A DNA stretch of 64,000 nucleotides, taken from NCBI RefSeq assembly GCF_900589395.1, contig NZ_UUIS01000001.1, positions 58,602-122,601 of the forward strand, in the 5' to 3' direction. A model generated the notes under the pieces. It searched no databases, had not been told where the DNA came from, and saw only the letters and a list, made by a program, of their open reading frames with translations. Made by a program: the position numbers and the translations under genes. Origin of the DNA: Pseudomonas viridiflava. GTDB taxonomy: Bacteria; Pseudomonadota; Gammaproteobacteria; Pseudomonadales; Pseudomonadaceae. Positions 31,344-40,749 of the stretch are shown here, piece by piece. Numbering within the stretch: position 1 is the first letter of the stretch; each line of letters opens with the position of its first letter.

Positions 31344-31456
31344 CAGTCGGTTGCGAGACCGGCTGGTAACCCTGGAGTCTTAGGTCGACTCCCGGATTAT
31401 CTCCTCATCAGGCTAATCACGGTTTTTGACCCGGCTTTTTGCCGGGTCTTTTTTTT
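31344..31456 (+). ncRNA. prrF: PrrF iron-responsive sRNA
   Basis: This RNA gene of about 113 nt lies directly behind a Fur box. The 5' part can fold (GGTTGCGAGACCGGCTGG). The central single-stranded core includes CTCCTCATCAGGCTAATCAC, the segment conserved among PrrF RNAs and used to pair with targets. The 3' end is a GACCCGGC/GCCGGGTC hairpin and eight T residues. Known role: under iron starvation PrrF represses iron-containing, non-essential proteins such as sodB, acn and sdh with Hfq. Pseudomonas genomes normally carry two copies; only one complete copy is in this window. Confidence 0.93.
31428..31456 (+). terminator. Rho-independent terminator of prrF
   Basis: The stem GACCCGGC / GCCGGGTC with a 5-base T loop is followed by an unbroken T tract (31449-31456). 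Confidence 0.95.
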
Positions 31457-31457
31457 G

Positions 31458-31486
31458 GGGTGTTTCTCGTTTTAGGGTGTTTCTCG
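31458..31486 (+). repeat. 12-base direct repeat downstream of prrF
   Basis: GGGTGTTTCTCG occurs twice, at 31458-31469 and 31475-31486, with a 17-base period. Just after it, TCAGGCTAAT (31492-31501) repeats 10 bases of the PrrF core (31408-31417). No function is known. Confidence 0.7.
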
Positions 31487-31614
31487 CTGCTTCAGGCTAA
31501 TGAAGTCGGTGCGTGTTGCGTATGGGGCGCATCATAGCAAAACACCATCGCAAGGCCTCATAGATTTTTCCTGTGACCGTGATCAAATTCAGTAATTGTT
31601 GATGCTTTTCACTT

Positions 31615-31638
31615 GAGAATGATTCTCGAAATCATTAG
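31615..31638 (+). promoter_or_regulatory. Fur box upstream of the sigma-like fusion gene
   Basis: Two overlapping palindromes are present: GAGAATGATTCTC, and AATGATT-CTCGA-AATCATT (31618-31636). They match Fur-box hexamer repeats. The element lies 75 bases before the chosen start of the next gene, implying iron-repressed expression. Confidence 0.8.
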
Positions 31639-31713
31639 TCTAGGGCTCGTTCAAGCGACCCGATGACACGCCAGGACACCCTCCCCCCATGGACAACCCG
31701 CGAGCGATACATC

Positions 31714-32250
31714 ATGAGTAGTCAGCTCTCGCCCTTATTGCCTCTGCCCACACGCACCACGCTCCAGTTGAATGACGACACCCGCAGCCTGGCCCGGCGC
31801 TTGCGCAAGCTGTCGCGCCGCACCCGCCAGATATTTCTGCTCAGTCGCCTCGAAAACCAGTCCTATCCACACATTGCCCGATTCCTGGACGTGGATGTCG
31901 GCAAGGTCGAGCGCGCCATGTTGCGGGTGATGCGTCATGCCCATCGATCACTGTGTGACACCGAGGCCCTGCTGGCGGCCCACGATCAGGCCGATGCCTG
32001 GTACATCCACTTGCAGAGCCCGGCCGCTACCGCCAGCCAGCGGATCGAGTTTCGCCACTGGCTGGACGCCCACCCCAGCCATCTGGCGGCCTTCCAGGCC
32101 AGCGAACGGCTGTGGCGCCGGTTGCAGGCGCCGGCTGCACTGCTGGGTGCCTCGGGCTGGCATCAGCGCAAGCGCCGGGCTTACCTGAGCTGGTACCTGG
32201 CCACCGGCTTCGTCTGCAGCCTGATGATGACCGCCGAGGCTTTCAGCTGA
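31714..32250 (+). CDS. sigma-70 region 4-like / FecR N-terminal (DUF4880) fusion protein
   Basis: The product has 178 residues from the ATG at 31714; a start at 31663 would add 17 residues, and neither has a strong ribosome binding site. Residues about 20-75 resemble sigma-70 region 4 of FecI-type factors (RTRQIFLLSRLENQSYPHIA, then a recognition helix). Residues about 80-140 resemble the DUF4880 start of FecR (DQADAWYIHL, RIEFRHWLDAHPSHLAAF). One hydrophobic segment ends the protein. Sigma region 2 and the periplasmic FecR domain are missing. It looks like a condensed FecI-FecR remnant that could still bind DNA or a sigma factor. The Fur box suggests an iron-starvation role; the function is not known to me. 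Confidence 0.8.
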   Translation: MSSQLSPLLPLPTRTTLQLNDDTRSLARRLRKLSRRTRQIFLLSRLENQSYPHIARFLDVDVGKVERAMLRVMRHAHRSLCDTEALLAAHDQADAWYIHLQSPAATASQRIEFRHWLDAHPSHLAAFQASERLWRRLQAPAALLGASGWHQRKRRAYLSWYLATGFVCSLMMTAEAFS

Positions 32251-32339
32251 CCATAGATGGCCGATTCATGACAGAACATGACGGACAAGCCCTGTAAAGT
32301 GCGTGTCATATCCGATACTTGCGCATACAGGGAGACACC

Positions 32340-33476
32340 GTGAGTCTGATCATCAGCGCCGACTTCGACAGCGGCAACATTCACGTCATCGATGCCAGCG
32401 ACCCTGCCTGCATCGAACTGGCTATCCGTCCTGACACCCGCAGCGCGCATTTCCAATGGTTCCACTTCAAGGCCAGCGGGCTGGTTGCGGGCGAGCAATA
32501 TACCTTCAGGTTGGGCAACGTGGGCGAGTCCAGCTACCGGCACGCCTGGAGCGGGTACAACGCTGTTGCCTCTGTCGATCAGAAAAACTGGTTCCGTGTC
32601 GCCTCAAGCTTCGATGGCCAGGCACTGAGCTTCAGCTTCACCGCCCAGGAGCCCCAGGCATGGTTCGCCTACTTCGAACCCTACAGCCGTGAACGCCATG
32701 AGGCCCTGATCGCTCAGGCACAGGGCAGCGCCGGTTGCGAGCTGCTGGCCTGCGGACTCAGTGTCGAAGGCCGGGCCATCCCGCTGTTGCGCAAGGGTGA
32801 CGGGGCGCCCGGCAAGCGCAAGATCTGGATCATCGCCCAGCAACACCCCGGCGAGCACATGGCTGAATGGTTCATGGAAGGGGTGATCGAGCACCTGCAA
32901 CGCGTCGAGGACCAATCGCTGCAACGCCTGCTGGCCGCTGCTGACCTGTACCTGGTGCCGAACATGAATCCCGATGGTGCCTGGCATGGCCACCTGCGCA
33001 CCAATGCACAGGGCAAGGACCTCAATCGTGCCTGGCAGGACAGTAACGCCCAGGACACGCCTGAAGTGTTCTTCATCCAGCAGCAGATGGAGCACTACGG
33101 CGTCGATATGTTTCTCGACGTGCACGGTGACGAAGCGATCCCCTACGTGTTCGCCGCTGCCTGCGAAGGCAATCCTGGCTACACCTCCAGGCAGGCTGAA
33201 CTCGAAGCCTTGTTTCGCAGCACGCTGGAGGGCATCACGCCGCACTTCCAGAGCGTCCATGGCTACCCGCGCAGCGCGCCCGGCCAGGCCAACATGGCCC
33301 TGGCCTGCAACAGCGTCGGTGAACGCTACAAATGCCTGTCGTTGACCCTTGAGATGCCATTCAAGGACCATGACAGCGCGCCAGACCCCGTTACCGGCTG
33401 GTCAGGCCAACGCTCCAAGGCATTGGGGCGCGATGTCATGTCTGCCCTGTCGCAACTGGTGCCTGTGCTGCGCTGA
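32340..33476 (+). CDS. M14-family zinc carboxypeptidase (cytosolic carboxypeptidase-like)
   Basis: The protein has 378 residues from the GTG at 32340, which has GGGAG upstream; a TTG at 32319 is in frame but less likely. The N-terminal beta domain (about 1-120) with WFHFKASGL and WFAYFEPYSRERH is typical of the CCP/M14D group. Zinc ligands are His and Glu in QQHPGEHMAEWF and a later His in FLDVHGDEAIPYVF; the catalytic Glu is in SLTLEMPFKD. There is no signal peptide, so it is cytoplasmic. A similar protein is known in P. aeruginosa; its physiological substrate is not clear to me. Confidence 0.9.
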   Translation: MSLIISADFDSGNIHVIDASDPACIELAIRPDTRSAHFQWFHFKASGLVAGEQYTFRLGNVGESSYRHAWSGYNAVASVDQKNWFRVASSFDGQALSFSFTAQEPQAWFAYFEPYSRERHEALIAQAQGSAGCELLACGLSVEGRAIPLLRKGDGAPGKRKIWIIAQQHPGEHMAEWFMEGVIEHLQRVEDQSLQRLLAAADLYLVPNMNPDGAWHGHLRTNAQGKDLNRAWQDSNAQDTPEVFFIQQQMEHYGVDMFLDVHGDEAIPYVFAAACEGNPGYTSRQAELEALFRSTLEGITPHFQSVHGYPRSAPGQANMALACNSVGERYKCLSLTLEMPFKDHDSAPDPVTGWSGQRSKALGRDVMSALSQLVPVLR

Positions 33477-33583
33477 ATGCCCGTTATCCCAGCGCCTTGT
33501 CCGGCATGGCCGGGCAAGGGAAACGGCGCCAGGCAACCAATCGGCTATCATGCGCCTCCGTCCGACCCATGGCCCCTGTTCAC

Positions 33584-34873
33584 ATGCACACCCTTGCAGA
33601 TCTGCGCGCCGGCAAACTGGCCGGCCTTCAACGCCTGGACCTGGCCTGCGGCCTGGAAACCTTCCCCACGGAAATCTTTGACCTGGCCGACTCGCTCAAG
33701 GTGCTCAACCTGAGCGGCAACGCCCTGAGTCGGTTGCCTGACGATTTTCATCGCCTGCACCAGCTACAAGTGCTGTTCGCCTCTGACAACCGCTTCACCG
33801 AACTGCCCGCCTGCCTGGGCCGCTGCCCACAGTTGCGCATGATCGGCTTCAAGGCCAACCGCATTGAACATGTGCCAGCCCAGGCACTGCCGCCCCAGCT
33901 GCGCTGGCTGATCCTCACCGATAACCGTATCGAAACCCTGCCCGAAGCCCTGGGCGATTGCCTGTCGCTGCAAAAACTGATGCTGGCCGGCAACCGCTTG
34001 ACCCACCTGCCGCAAAGCCTGGCCCGGTGTCGCCACCTTGAACTGCTGCGCATTGCCTCCAACCAGTTGCGGCAATTGCCCGAGTGGCTGCTGGAGCTGC
34101 CGGCACTGGCCTGGCTGGCGCACTCGGGCAACCCGTTCAGCCACCGCCCGGCGGCCACGCCGATTCGCAAAATCCACTGGTCGCAGCTTGAGGTACGCCA
34201 ACGCCTCGGCGAAGGCGCCTCGGGGGTGATTCAGCAAGGCGTCTGGCACGATGGCGAGGTCGAACGGCCGGTGGCGATCAAACTGTACAAGGGCCAATTG
34301 ACCAGCGATGGCTCACCCCTGGATGAAATGCAGGCGTGTATCAAGGCAGGCCTGCACCGGCATCTGATCACCGTGCAGGGCGAGGTCGACCAGCATCCTC
34401 AGGCGCGTCGCGGACTGGTGATGGACCTGATCGACCCTGCCTTTGCCAATCTGGCCGGGCCGCCCAGCCTGGCCTCCTGCACCCGCGATGTTTATAGCCC
34501 CGACATGCACCTGCCCCTTGCGGCCCTGCGCGCGCTGGCCAGCGGCACGGCGTCGGTGACGGCCCACTTGCACGCGCAAGGCATGACGCATGGCGACCTG
34601 TATGGCCACAACATCCTGTGGCAGGCCAGTGGCGAGTGCCTGCTGGGCGATTTTGGCGCGGCGTCCTTTCATCCTTCAAGCCACGCCGCCGAGCGCCTTG
34701 AGCGCATCGAGACACGCGCCTTCGGCATCCTGTTGAGCGAGTTGCTTGAACGCTGCCCCGACAGCGCGACGCAGCCTGAGCTGCACGCGCTGGCGGTGCG
34801 CTGCCTGCAGGACGATGTCCTGGCCCGGCCGGCGATGCACGAGGTGGCTCGCCAGCTGGCAGGGCACGACTGA
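33584..34873 (+). CDS. leucine-rich repeat protein with C-terminal Ser/Thr-kinase-like domain
   Basis: The protein has 429 residues from the ATG at 33584; an ATG at 33569 is also possible. Residues about 15-195 contain LRR repeats of the LxxLxLxxNxLxxLP type. A kinase domain follows: glycine-loop GEGASGV, VAIKLYK with the ATP-binding Lys (about 232), HGDLYGHNIL in place of HRDLKxxN (about 335), and DFGAASF (about 356). HGD catalytic loops occur in small bacterial kinases, so activity is plausible. It has no signal peptide or transmembrane segment. The LRRs could choose a protein substrate. The partner is unknown. Confidence 0.9.
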   Translation: MHTLADLRAGKLAGLQRLDLACGLETFPTEIFDLADSLKVLNLSGNALSRLPDDFHRLHQLQVLFASDNRFTELPACLGRCPQLRMIGFKANRIEHVPAQALPPQLRWLILTDNRIETLPEALGDCLSLQKLMLAGNRLTHLPQSLARCRHLELLRIASNQLRQLPEWLLELPALAWLAHSGNPFSHRPAATPIRKIHWSQLEVRQRLGEGASGVIQQGVWHDGEVERPVAIKLYKGQLTSDGSPLDEMQACIKAGLHRHLITVQGEVDQHPQARRGLVMDLIDPAFANLAGPPSLASCTRDVYSPDMHLPLAALRALASGTASVTAHLHAQGMTHGDLYGHNILWQASGECLLGDFGAASFHPSSHAAERLERIETRAFGILLSELLERCPDSATQPELHALAVRCLQDDVLARPAMHEVARQLAGHD

Positions 34874-34921
34874 CGCCAGGGCCATGGCAGGTGCTACGCG
34901 GCGGCCTGCCTGGCCAGCGAA

Positions 34922-35626
34922 TCAGCCAGCCAGGCCTACGTACATGTTCTGTACGTCGTCGTGTTCGTCGATGGCCTCGAGGAAGGCTTCGACTTCGGCC
35001 AGTTGTTCATCGCTCAGGCCCTCGACCGGGTTCTTGGGGCGATAGCCCAGTTGCACGGATTGCACGGTAAAACCTTGTTCCGGCAGCGCCTTGCACACCG
35101 CGTCGACGTCGGTCGGCTCGGTCAGAAACAATACGGCACCGTCTTCACCCGGCTCACAGTCCTGGGCACCCGCCTCGATGGCGGCTTCTTCAGCGTCCCG
35201 GTCAGGCCTGTCGGCCACCGCCTCGATCATGCCCTGATACAGGAAGTCCCAGGACACCGAACCCGACGCGCCCAGTTGCCCCTTGCGAAACAGCACGCGG
35301 ATCTGCGCCACGGTGCGGTTGACGTTGTCGGTCAGGCACTCGACGATCACCGGCACCTGGTGCGGAGCAAAGCCCTCATAGGTCACGCGCTCGAAGCTGA
35401 TGGTCTCGCCCAGCAGGCCTGCGCCCTTCTTGATAGCCCGCTCCAGGGTGTCGCGCGGCATCGAGGCCTTCTTGGCCTGCTCCACTACCAGGCGCAGGCG
35501 CGAGTTCATTTCAGGGTCGGCACCGGCGCGGGCAGCGACCATGATTTCCTTGGACAGCTTGCCAAAGATCTTGCCCTTGGCATTGGCGGCCGCTTCTCTA
35601 TGTTTGACTTTCCACTGTGCGCCCAT
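34922..35626 (-). CDS. YebC/PmpR family protein (TACO1 family paralogue)
   Basis: This 234-residue protein starts at 35626 with [21 protein letters not shown], and has the family signatures [39 protein letters not shown] and GSVSWDF. The N-terminus differs from the usual MAGHSKWANIKHRK form, and there are no ruvABC genes next to it, so this is the second, non-ruv copy found in many pseudomonads. Family members act as DNA-binding regulators or relieve ribosome stalling at polyproline. The open frame extends upstream but looks non-coding. Confidence 0.92.
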   Translation of the reverse strand: MGAQWKVKHREAAANAKGKIFGKLSKEIMVAARAGADPEMNSRLRLVVEQAKKASMPRDTLERAIKKGAGLLGETISFERVTYEGFAPHQVPVIVECLTDNVNRTVAQIRVLFRKGQLGASGSVSWDFLYQGMIEAVADRPDRDAEEAAIEAGAQDCEPGEDGAVLFLTEPTDVDAVCKALPEQGFTVQSVQLGYRPKNPVEGLSDEQLAEVEAFLEAIDEHDDVQNMYVGLAG

Positions 35627-35894
35627 GTCTGCTCTCTTGATTCGCTGGCGCCTTGCCCTGTGTGGGCCAGGCGTTGAAAAAGGAAGGGTCCGGAACGCTC
35701 CGGACACAGGGCATGCATTCTATACGCCCTCAGCGCAGATGAAACCCCTGTCCAACCAAGCGCTTGCACGTCGGACAATTACCCTTTGAGCGCTCAAAGC
35801 TGTAGTCCTTTTCTGAAAAACCGGGCAGACCTGCTTTTGCGTCGTGGCATTCCGTACCCTTCGCAGCCATGAAACTCATGGAGAGAGCCCACTT

Positions 35895-37841
35895 ATGCCA
35901 AACGATCAATTGGCGTCGATCACCCTGGTCATTGCCGACTGCCAATCAGACATGCAGGTGGTCGGTTTCACAGGCCGTGAAGCCCTCAATGAAAGCTGGC
36001 GCTTCGATATTGACCTGGTCAGCCGCGACCCGCACCTTGATGTCGACGCCCTGCTGCAGCGCGACGCGTGCTTCAAACCGCACCCGAGCCATCCTGGCGT
36101 GCACGGTGAAATCGGCAGTGCCAGCCAGGTATACGCTGGCACATGCCTGAGCCATTACCGTCTCAGCCTCTGGCCTCGCCTGCAACGCCTGGCCCAGCCA
36201 CGCCGCCGCCAGGTGTTCCAGGGCCTGAGCGTGCCGCACCTGATCGAACGCCTTTTGCGCGAACGGGGCCTGGGCGCAGCCGATTACCGTTTCGAGCCTT
36301 TGTGCGGTGTCTACCCACCTCGTGCGCTGTGCATGCAGCATCACGAAAGCGACCTGCACCTGGTGCAGCGCCTGTGCGAGGAAGAAGGCATCCATTTTCG
36401 TTTCGACGGCCGGCAACTGGTGTTTGCCGACGATTGCGCCAGCTTCCCCGAGCGCAGTGGCGTGCTGCACTTCAGCGCCCGCGAGCAGAACACAGCGGCG
36501 TCACACATCAGCCACCTGGCCGACGTATTCAAGTTGCAACCGATGCCGGCACCTCTGCCGGTGCCTGGCGTCTTGTCCGGCCTTGCGGGCGCAGCAGACT
36601 CGCACGCCGACCACCCCAGGCAGGCCGACAACCAGCCCTATCCGCAGCCGGCTGACAGGCCGGCACAGGATCCACTCAGTGCCTGGCAGCGCCAGCGCAG
36701 CGCCCGCCAGTTGCAACGCCTGCGCACCGAGCGTCGCCAGGTCAGCGGCTGCAGCCAGCTGCCAACACTGGTCTGCGGCCAGGTCGTGCAGGTGCTCGGG
36801 CATTGCGAACCGCACCTCAACGATCACTGGCGCCTGATCTGGATTCGGCACGCCGGCAGGCAGCCGCACGTGCTTGAGGGCCACGACCCGCACGATGTCG
36901 CCGCCATTATCAGGCTACTGGCCAGCGCGCCGCTGCCGGAGGCCCTGTATCACGAGCGGTTCGACACCGGCTACCGCAACAGCTTTGGCGCCACCTTGTG
37001 GACCGAACCCTACCGGCCGGCGCTGCGCCATGCCAAGCCGATCGTGGCGGGAACCTGCGCCGGCACCCTTACCGGCAGCGCGATCGACGCCCAAGGCTGC
37101 CTGCCGGTTCGCCTGGACTGGCAAGCGGACTCGGACGAGCCGGGCCAGAGCATCAAGGCATTGCGGCTGCATAATCGCGACCTGCCGGCGCATGCATTGC
37201 GCAACGGCGGCCGGGTGCAGATCGGCTATCTCGATAACGACCCGGACCGGCCCTTGATCTGTGCGCTGTTGCCGCCGGCAGCGGATGAGCCTGTTGTTCG
37301 CTGGTGGATCGATGGCCAGGCGCTGGATCCCGTACCGCAGACCTTGATACTGCAAGACGGGCAGACCGCCCAGGTACACAGCCGTGATCCTGTGCTGCTG
37401 CAAGGCCTGGGTTGCCTGAAGGTGGCGGCACAGGCCATTTCAGCCAGAAGCCGTGGCGGCCTGCAGGTCGGCCACGACGTGCCACCTCCTCTGCTTACCG
37501 CCCCCGCCTCCTTGCCTGATTTGCGCCTGCCGCCCGAAGGCACGACGCCGGCCCGCTGCCTCTGGTACATCGTGCGCATGGCCGAGCCGGGGCTGGAACA
37601 CCTGTCGCGACTGGACCCGGAGCACTTCCTGTTCGAAGGACGGACCAACGATGAAGGGTATCTGGGCCTGACGCCCAGACAACGGCATCAATTAGCCATC
37701 GAGTACGCCATGACCCCTGACAACCTGTGCCTGATCCACCCCGGCCGTTGCATCAGGTTCGCTGACTTTTTTCACCAGCATCACAGCCAGGCCGAGCATC
37801 AAGCCTGGCTGGCCCATGGCCAGGCCTTCAACGGCCCTTGA
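35895..37841 (+). CDS. orphan, divergent VgrG-like protein (type VI secretion spike)
   Basis: This 648-residue protein has GGAGAG before its ATG at 35895. Residues about 1-230 are gp27-like ([61 protein letters not shown]). A gp5 OB-fold region follows with [22 protein letters not shown]. The usual long Gly/Asp-rich beta-helix needle is not evident. Instead there is a C-terminal part of about 150 residues ([28 protein letters not shown]) that I do not recognise. No hcp, PAAR, Tse or tss genes are nearby. It may be a decayed or specialised spike carrying an effector or adaptor tail. Confidence 0.8.
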   Translation: MPNDQLASITLVIADCQSDMQVVGFTGREALNESWRFDIDLVSRDPHLDVDALLQRDACFKPHPSHPGVHGEIGSASQVYAGTCLSHYRLSLWPRLQRLAQPRRRQVFQGLSVPHLIERLLRERGLGAADYRFEPLCGVYPPRALCMQHHESDLHLVQRLCEEEGIHFRFDGRQLVFADDCASFPERSGVLHFSAREQNTAASHISHLADVFKLQPMPAPLPVPGVLSGLAGAADSHADHPRQADNQPYPQPADRPAQDPLSAWQRQRSARQLQRLRTERRQVSGCSQLPTLVCGQVVQVLGHCEPHLNDHWRLIWIRHAGRQPHVLEGHDPHDVAAIIRLLASAPLPEALYHERFDTGYRNSFGATLWTEPYRPALRHAKPIVAGTCAGTLTGSAIDAQGCLPVRLDWQADSDEPGQSIKALRLHNRDLPAHALRNGGRVQIGYLDNDPDRPLICALLPPAADEPVVRWWIDGQALDPVPQTLILQDGQTAQVHSRDPVLLQGLGCLKVAAQAISARSRGGLQVGHDVPPPLLTAPASLPDLRLPPEGTTPARCLWYIVRMAEPGLEHLSRLDPEHFLFEGRTNDEGYLGLTPRQRHQLAIEYAMTPDNLCLIHPGRCIRFADFFHQHHSQAEHQAWLAHGQAFNGP

Positions 37842-38601
37842 ACGACGGGGGCCTTTTCTCGATGAACGCCGCCATGCCCTCCTTCTGGTCGTGGCTGGCA
37901 AAGACGGCATGAAAGAGACGGCGCTCGAAGCGGATGCCTTCGGCCAGGCTGATCTCGAAGGCGCGATTGACGCTTTCCTTGACCATCATCGCCACAGGCA
38001 AGGATTTTTCGGCGATGCTCGCTGCTGCTTTCATGGCCTCATCGAGCAATTGCTCGGGCGCCACCACTCGTGCCACCAGGCCGGCGCGCTCGGCTTCATG
38101 GGCGTCCATCAGCCGGCCGGTCAGGCACAGATCCATCGCCTTGGCCTTGCCAACCGCGCGGGTCAGACGCTGAGTGCCGCCCATGCCAGGCAGCACGCCA
38201 AGGTTGATCTCCGGCTGACCGAAACGGGCGGTGTCCGCAGCCAGAATGAAATCGCACATCAGCGCCAGCTCACAACCGCCGCCCAGGGCAACGCCGGCCA
38301 CGGCCGCGATCATCGGCTTGCGCCTGGCAGCGACCTTGTCGCTTTCGACAAACAGGTCGTCGAGGTAGATCTGCGGGTAGCTCAGACTCGCCATTTCCTT
38401 GATATCCGCACCGGCGGCAAACGCCTTTTCGGAGCCAGTCAGCACGATGCAGCCAATGCCCGGGTCGGCCTCGAAGTCCGTGAGGGCATGATTCAATTCA
38501 TCGATCAAACGAGCATTCAAGGCGTTCAAGGCTTGGGGACGGTTGAGCGTGACAAGCGCAACCCTTCCTCGAACCTCAGTCAGAATTTCGCTGTAACTCA
38601 T
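37828..38601 (-). CDS. enoyl-CoA hydratase/isomerase family protein
   Basis: This 257-residue crotonase has the oxyanion-hole segments [12 protein letters not shown] and [12 protein letters not shown], the catalytic-Glu region [21 protein letters not shown], and the C-terminus [18 protein letters not shown]. It should hydrate trans-2-enoyl-CoA in fatty-acid or aromatic catabolism. AAGGA lies 10 bases upstream of the start. Its 3' end overlaps the convergent VgrG-like gene by 14 bases. It is probably co-transcribed with the thiolase 51 bases upstream. Confidence 0.94.
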   Translation of the reverse strand: MSYSEILTEVRGRVALVTLNRPQALNALNARLIDELNHALTDFEADPGIGCIVLTGSEKAFAAGADIKEMASLSYPQIYLDDLFVESDKVAARRKPMIAAVAGVALGGGCELALMCDFILAADTARFGQPEINLGVLPGMGGTQRLTRAVGKAKAMDLCLTGRLMDAHEAERAGLVARVVAPEQLLDEAMKAAASIAEKSLPVAMMVKESVNRAFEISLAEGIRFERRLFHAVFASHDQKEGMAAFIEKRPPSFKGR

Positions 38602-38652
38602 TGATTTTTATCCTTATAAAAACAGATCAGACACCGTGCAGGCGCCTGCATG

Positions 38653-39852
38653 TCAATCGACCAGTTCAATGGCCATGGCAGTTGCCTCGCCGCCGCCTAT
38701 GCAGATGGCCGCCACGCCGCGCTTGAGCTGCCGGCGCCTGAGGGCCGATAACAGGGTCACCAGGATGCGCGCCCCTGACGCCCCTACCGGGTGGCCCAGG
38801 GCGCAGGCCCCGCCATGAACGTTGACCTTGTCATGTGGCAAGCCCAACTCGCGCATGGCCACCAGCGTCACCACGGCAAAGGCCTCGTTGATCTCGAACA
38901 GGTCCACATCATCCGCCTGCCAGCCGACGTTGTCCCACAGCGCCCGAATGGCGCCAATGGGGGCGGTGGTAAACAGTCCGGGATGATTGGCATAAGCGGC
39001 ATGCCCATGAATCACGGCCAGCGGCCTGAGGCCCGACTGCCGGGCATGTGAACGGCGCATCAGCACCAAAGCGGCGGCGCCATCGGAAATCGAACTGGCA
39101 TTGGCGGCAGTCACTGTTCCACCGTCACGAAAGGCCGGCTTGAGCGAGGCAATACGGTCGGGCCTTGCCTTGGGCGGCTGCTCGTCCTGCGCGATGATTT
39201 TCTGCTGTTTGCCGACAGTGACCTGGACCGGCACGATTTCGGCGTCGAACCAGCCCTGAGCCATGGCCTGCTGGGCACGGCTCAGCGAGGCCAGCGCAAA
39301 GTCATCCTGGTCCTGGCGGCTGAAACCCGCCGCCTGCGCACACTCCTCGGCGTAGGTGCCCATCAGCCGGCCAGGCTCGAAGGCGTCCTCCAGACCGTCA
39401 TAGAACATGTGGTCCAGTACCCGGCCATGCCCCATGCGGTAGCCTTGTCGTGCACGTTCCAGCAGGTACGGAGCATTGGACATGCTTTCCATGCCGCCGG
39501 CCACCACCACACGTGCGCTGCCGGCCAGCAACAGGTCATGGGCCTGGATCACGGTCTGCATCCCCGAGCCGCACATCTTGTTGACCGTGGTGCAACGGGT
39601 GCCGACATCCAGGCCGGCACCCAGCGCCGCCTGCCGCGCCGGGGCCTGGCCGAGGCCTGCCGGCAATACGCAACCGAACAGCACTTCTTCGACCGCCAAC
39701 GGGTCGATGCCGGCACGTTCGACCGCTGCGCCAATGGCGACGCTGCCCAGGCGGGTCGCGCTCACGCTCTGCAAATCACCCTGAAAGCCGCCCATGGGCG
39801 TGCGCGCCGCACTGACGATGACCACCGGGTCGTGAAGGGTCTGACTGGACAT
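38653..39852 (-). CDS. acetyl-CoA C-acetyltransferase (thiolase)
   Basis: This 399-residue thiolase has all catalytic parts: the nucleophilic Cys in [12 protein letters not shown] (about 93), [16 protein letters not shown] with the His, and the second Cys in [10 protein letters not shown]. It is either biosynthetic or degradative; sequence alone does not decide. The start at 39852 has GGGAG 9 bases upstream. The pairing with an enoyl-CoA hydratase suggests acyl-CoA beta-oxidation. Confidence 0.94.
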   Translation of the reverse strand: MSSQTLHDPVVIVSAARTPMGGFQGDLQSVSATRLGSVAIGAAVERAGIDPLAVEEVLFGCVLPAGLGQAPARQAALGAGLDVGTRCTTVNKMCGSGMQTVIQAHDLLLAGSARVVVAGGMESMSNAPYLLERARQGYRMGHGRVLDHMFYDGLEDAFEPGRLMGTYAEECAQAAGFSRQDQDDFALASLSRAQQAMAQGWFDAEIVPVQVTVGKQQKIIAQDEQPPKARPDRIASLKPAFRDGGTVTAANASSISDGAAALVLMRRSHARQSGLRPLAVIHGHAAYANHPGLFTTAPIGAIRALWDNVGWQADDVDLFEINEAFAVVTLVAMRELGLPHDKVNVHGGACALGHPVGASGARILVTLLSALRRRQLKRGVAAICIGGGEATAMAIELVD

Positions 39853-40008
39853 GACGAATTCTCCCAAGGCAAAGATGGCCTTTGTCCTCAGGCCATGATG
39901 ATCGCCCTGAGCTTAGCCCACCCTGGGCCATCTGGCGGCTGCAGGTCGATGAGACGAATGTCTGGACCTGATCGGGGTCTATGCTGAGTACCTGACCCGG
40001 AGCCTGCC

Positions 40009-40485
40009 ATGTTGCGCCCTGTTGCCCGCCTGCTGCTGATCATCCTGCCCCTGTTGCTGGGGGCCTGTGCGCTGCTGCCTGATCGCGACCCGCTGCTGAT
40101 CGATGTCGTGGGCATCGAGCCTTTGCCAGGCCAGGAACTGGAAGTGCGCATGGCGGTGAAGCTGCGCGTGCAAAACCCTAATGACACACCCCTGGAGTAC
40201 GACGGCGTGGCCTTGCGCCTGGACGTCAACGACAGGCTGCTGGCCTCCGGGGTCAGCAACCAGAGCGGGCGTATCGACAGGTTCGATGAAGCGCTGCTGG
40301 TGGTGCCGGTGAGCGTGTCGGCCTTTTCGGCGCTGCGCCAGGCAGTGGGGCTGGCGCAAGGGCAAGCGCTTGATGGCTTGCCCTATACCGTGCGCGGCAA
40401 GCTGTCCGGCGGCGTGTTCGGCACGCAACGCTTCAGCGACAGCGGCACCCTCGGCCTGCCGGACGCCACCGACAGCCGCTGGTAA
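40009..40485 (+). CDS. LEA type 2 family lipoprotein
   Basis: This 158-residue protein has a short signal peptide and lipobox LLLGAC, followed by an LEA14-like/water-stress (WHy) beta domain (VVGIEPLPGQELEVRMAVKLRVQNPNDTPLEYDGVAL). GGAG precedes the ATG. Family members are linked to desiccation tolerance, but the role of bacterial lipoproteins of this kind is poorly defined. Confidence 0.87.
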   Translation: MLRPVARLLLIILPLLLGACALLPDRDPLLIDVVGIEPLPGQELEVRMAVKLRVQNPNDTPLEYDGVALRLDVNDRLLASGVSNQSGRIDRFDEALLVVPVSVSAFSALRQAVGLAQGQALDGLPYTVRGKLSGGVFGTQRFSDSGTLGLPDATDSRW

Positions 40486-40494
40486 CAACCGGAC

Positions 40495-40749
40495 CTAGCG
40501 GGCTGCGGCCACCAGACGGTTCAGCTCGCTGCGCACCATGTTGGCAAATTCCGGCGGGCTGAGGTTGTCCAGTTCGGCGCGGGCCCATTCAGACCATTTG
40601 CCCTTGCGCTTGGAGCGCTCGCCGATCAGGCGCGCCGCTTCACTCTTGGCCTTGCCCAGATTGCTTTGCCACAGCTCGAACAGACGGGACTTTTCATCTT
40701 CCAGCTCGGCACGCTCGGCCAGGGGACGGTTGGCGAGATTGAAACTCAT
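40495..40749 (-). CDS. conserved hypothetical small protein, 84 residues
   Basis: The ATG at 40749 follows AAGAGG. The product is charged and helical (ERAELEDEKSRLFELWQ, SEAARLIGERSKRKGKWSEWA), with no signal or membrane segment, and ends RSELNRLVAAAR. I do not recognise a named family. It is convergent with the LEA lipoprotein and divergent from the DUF883 gene. Confidence 0.75.
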   Translation of the reverse strand: MSFNLANRPLAERAELEDEKSRLFELWQSNLGKAKSEAARLIGERSKRKGKWSEWARAELDNLSPPEFANMVRSELNRLVAAAR

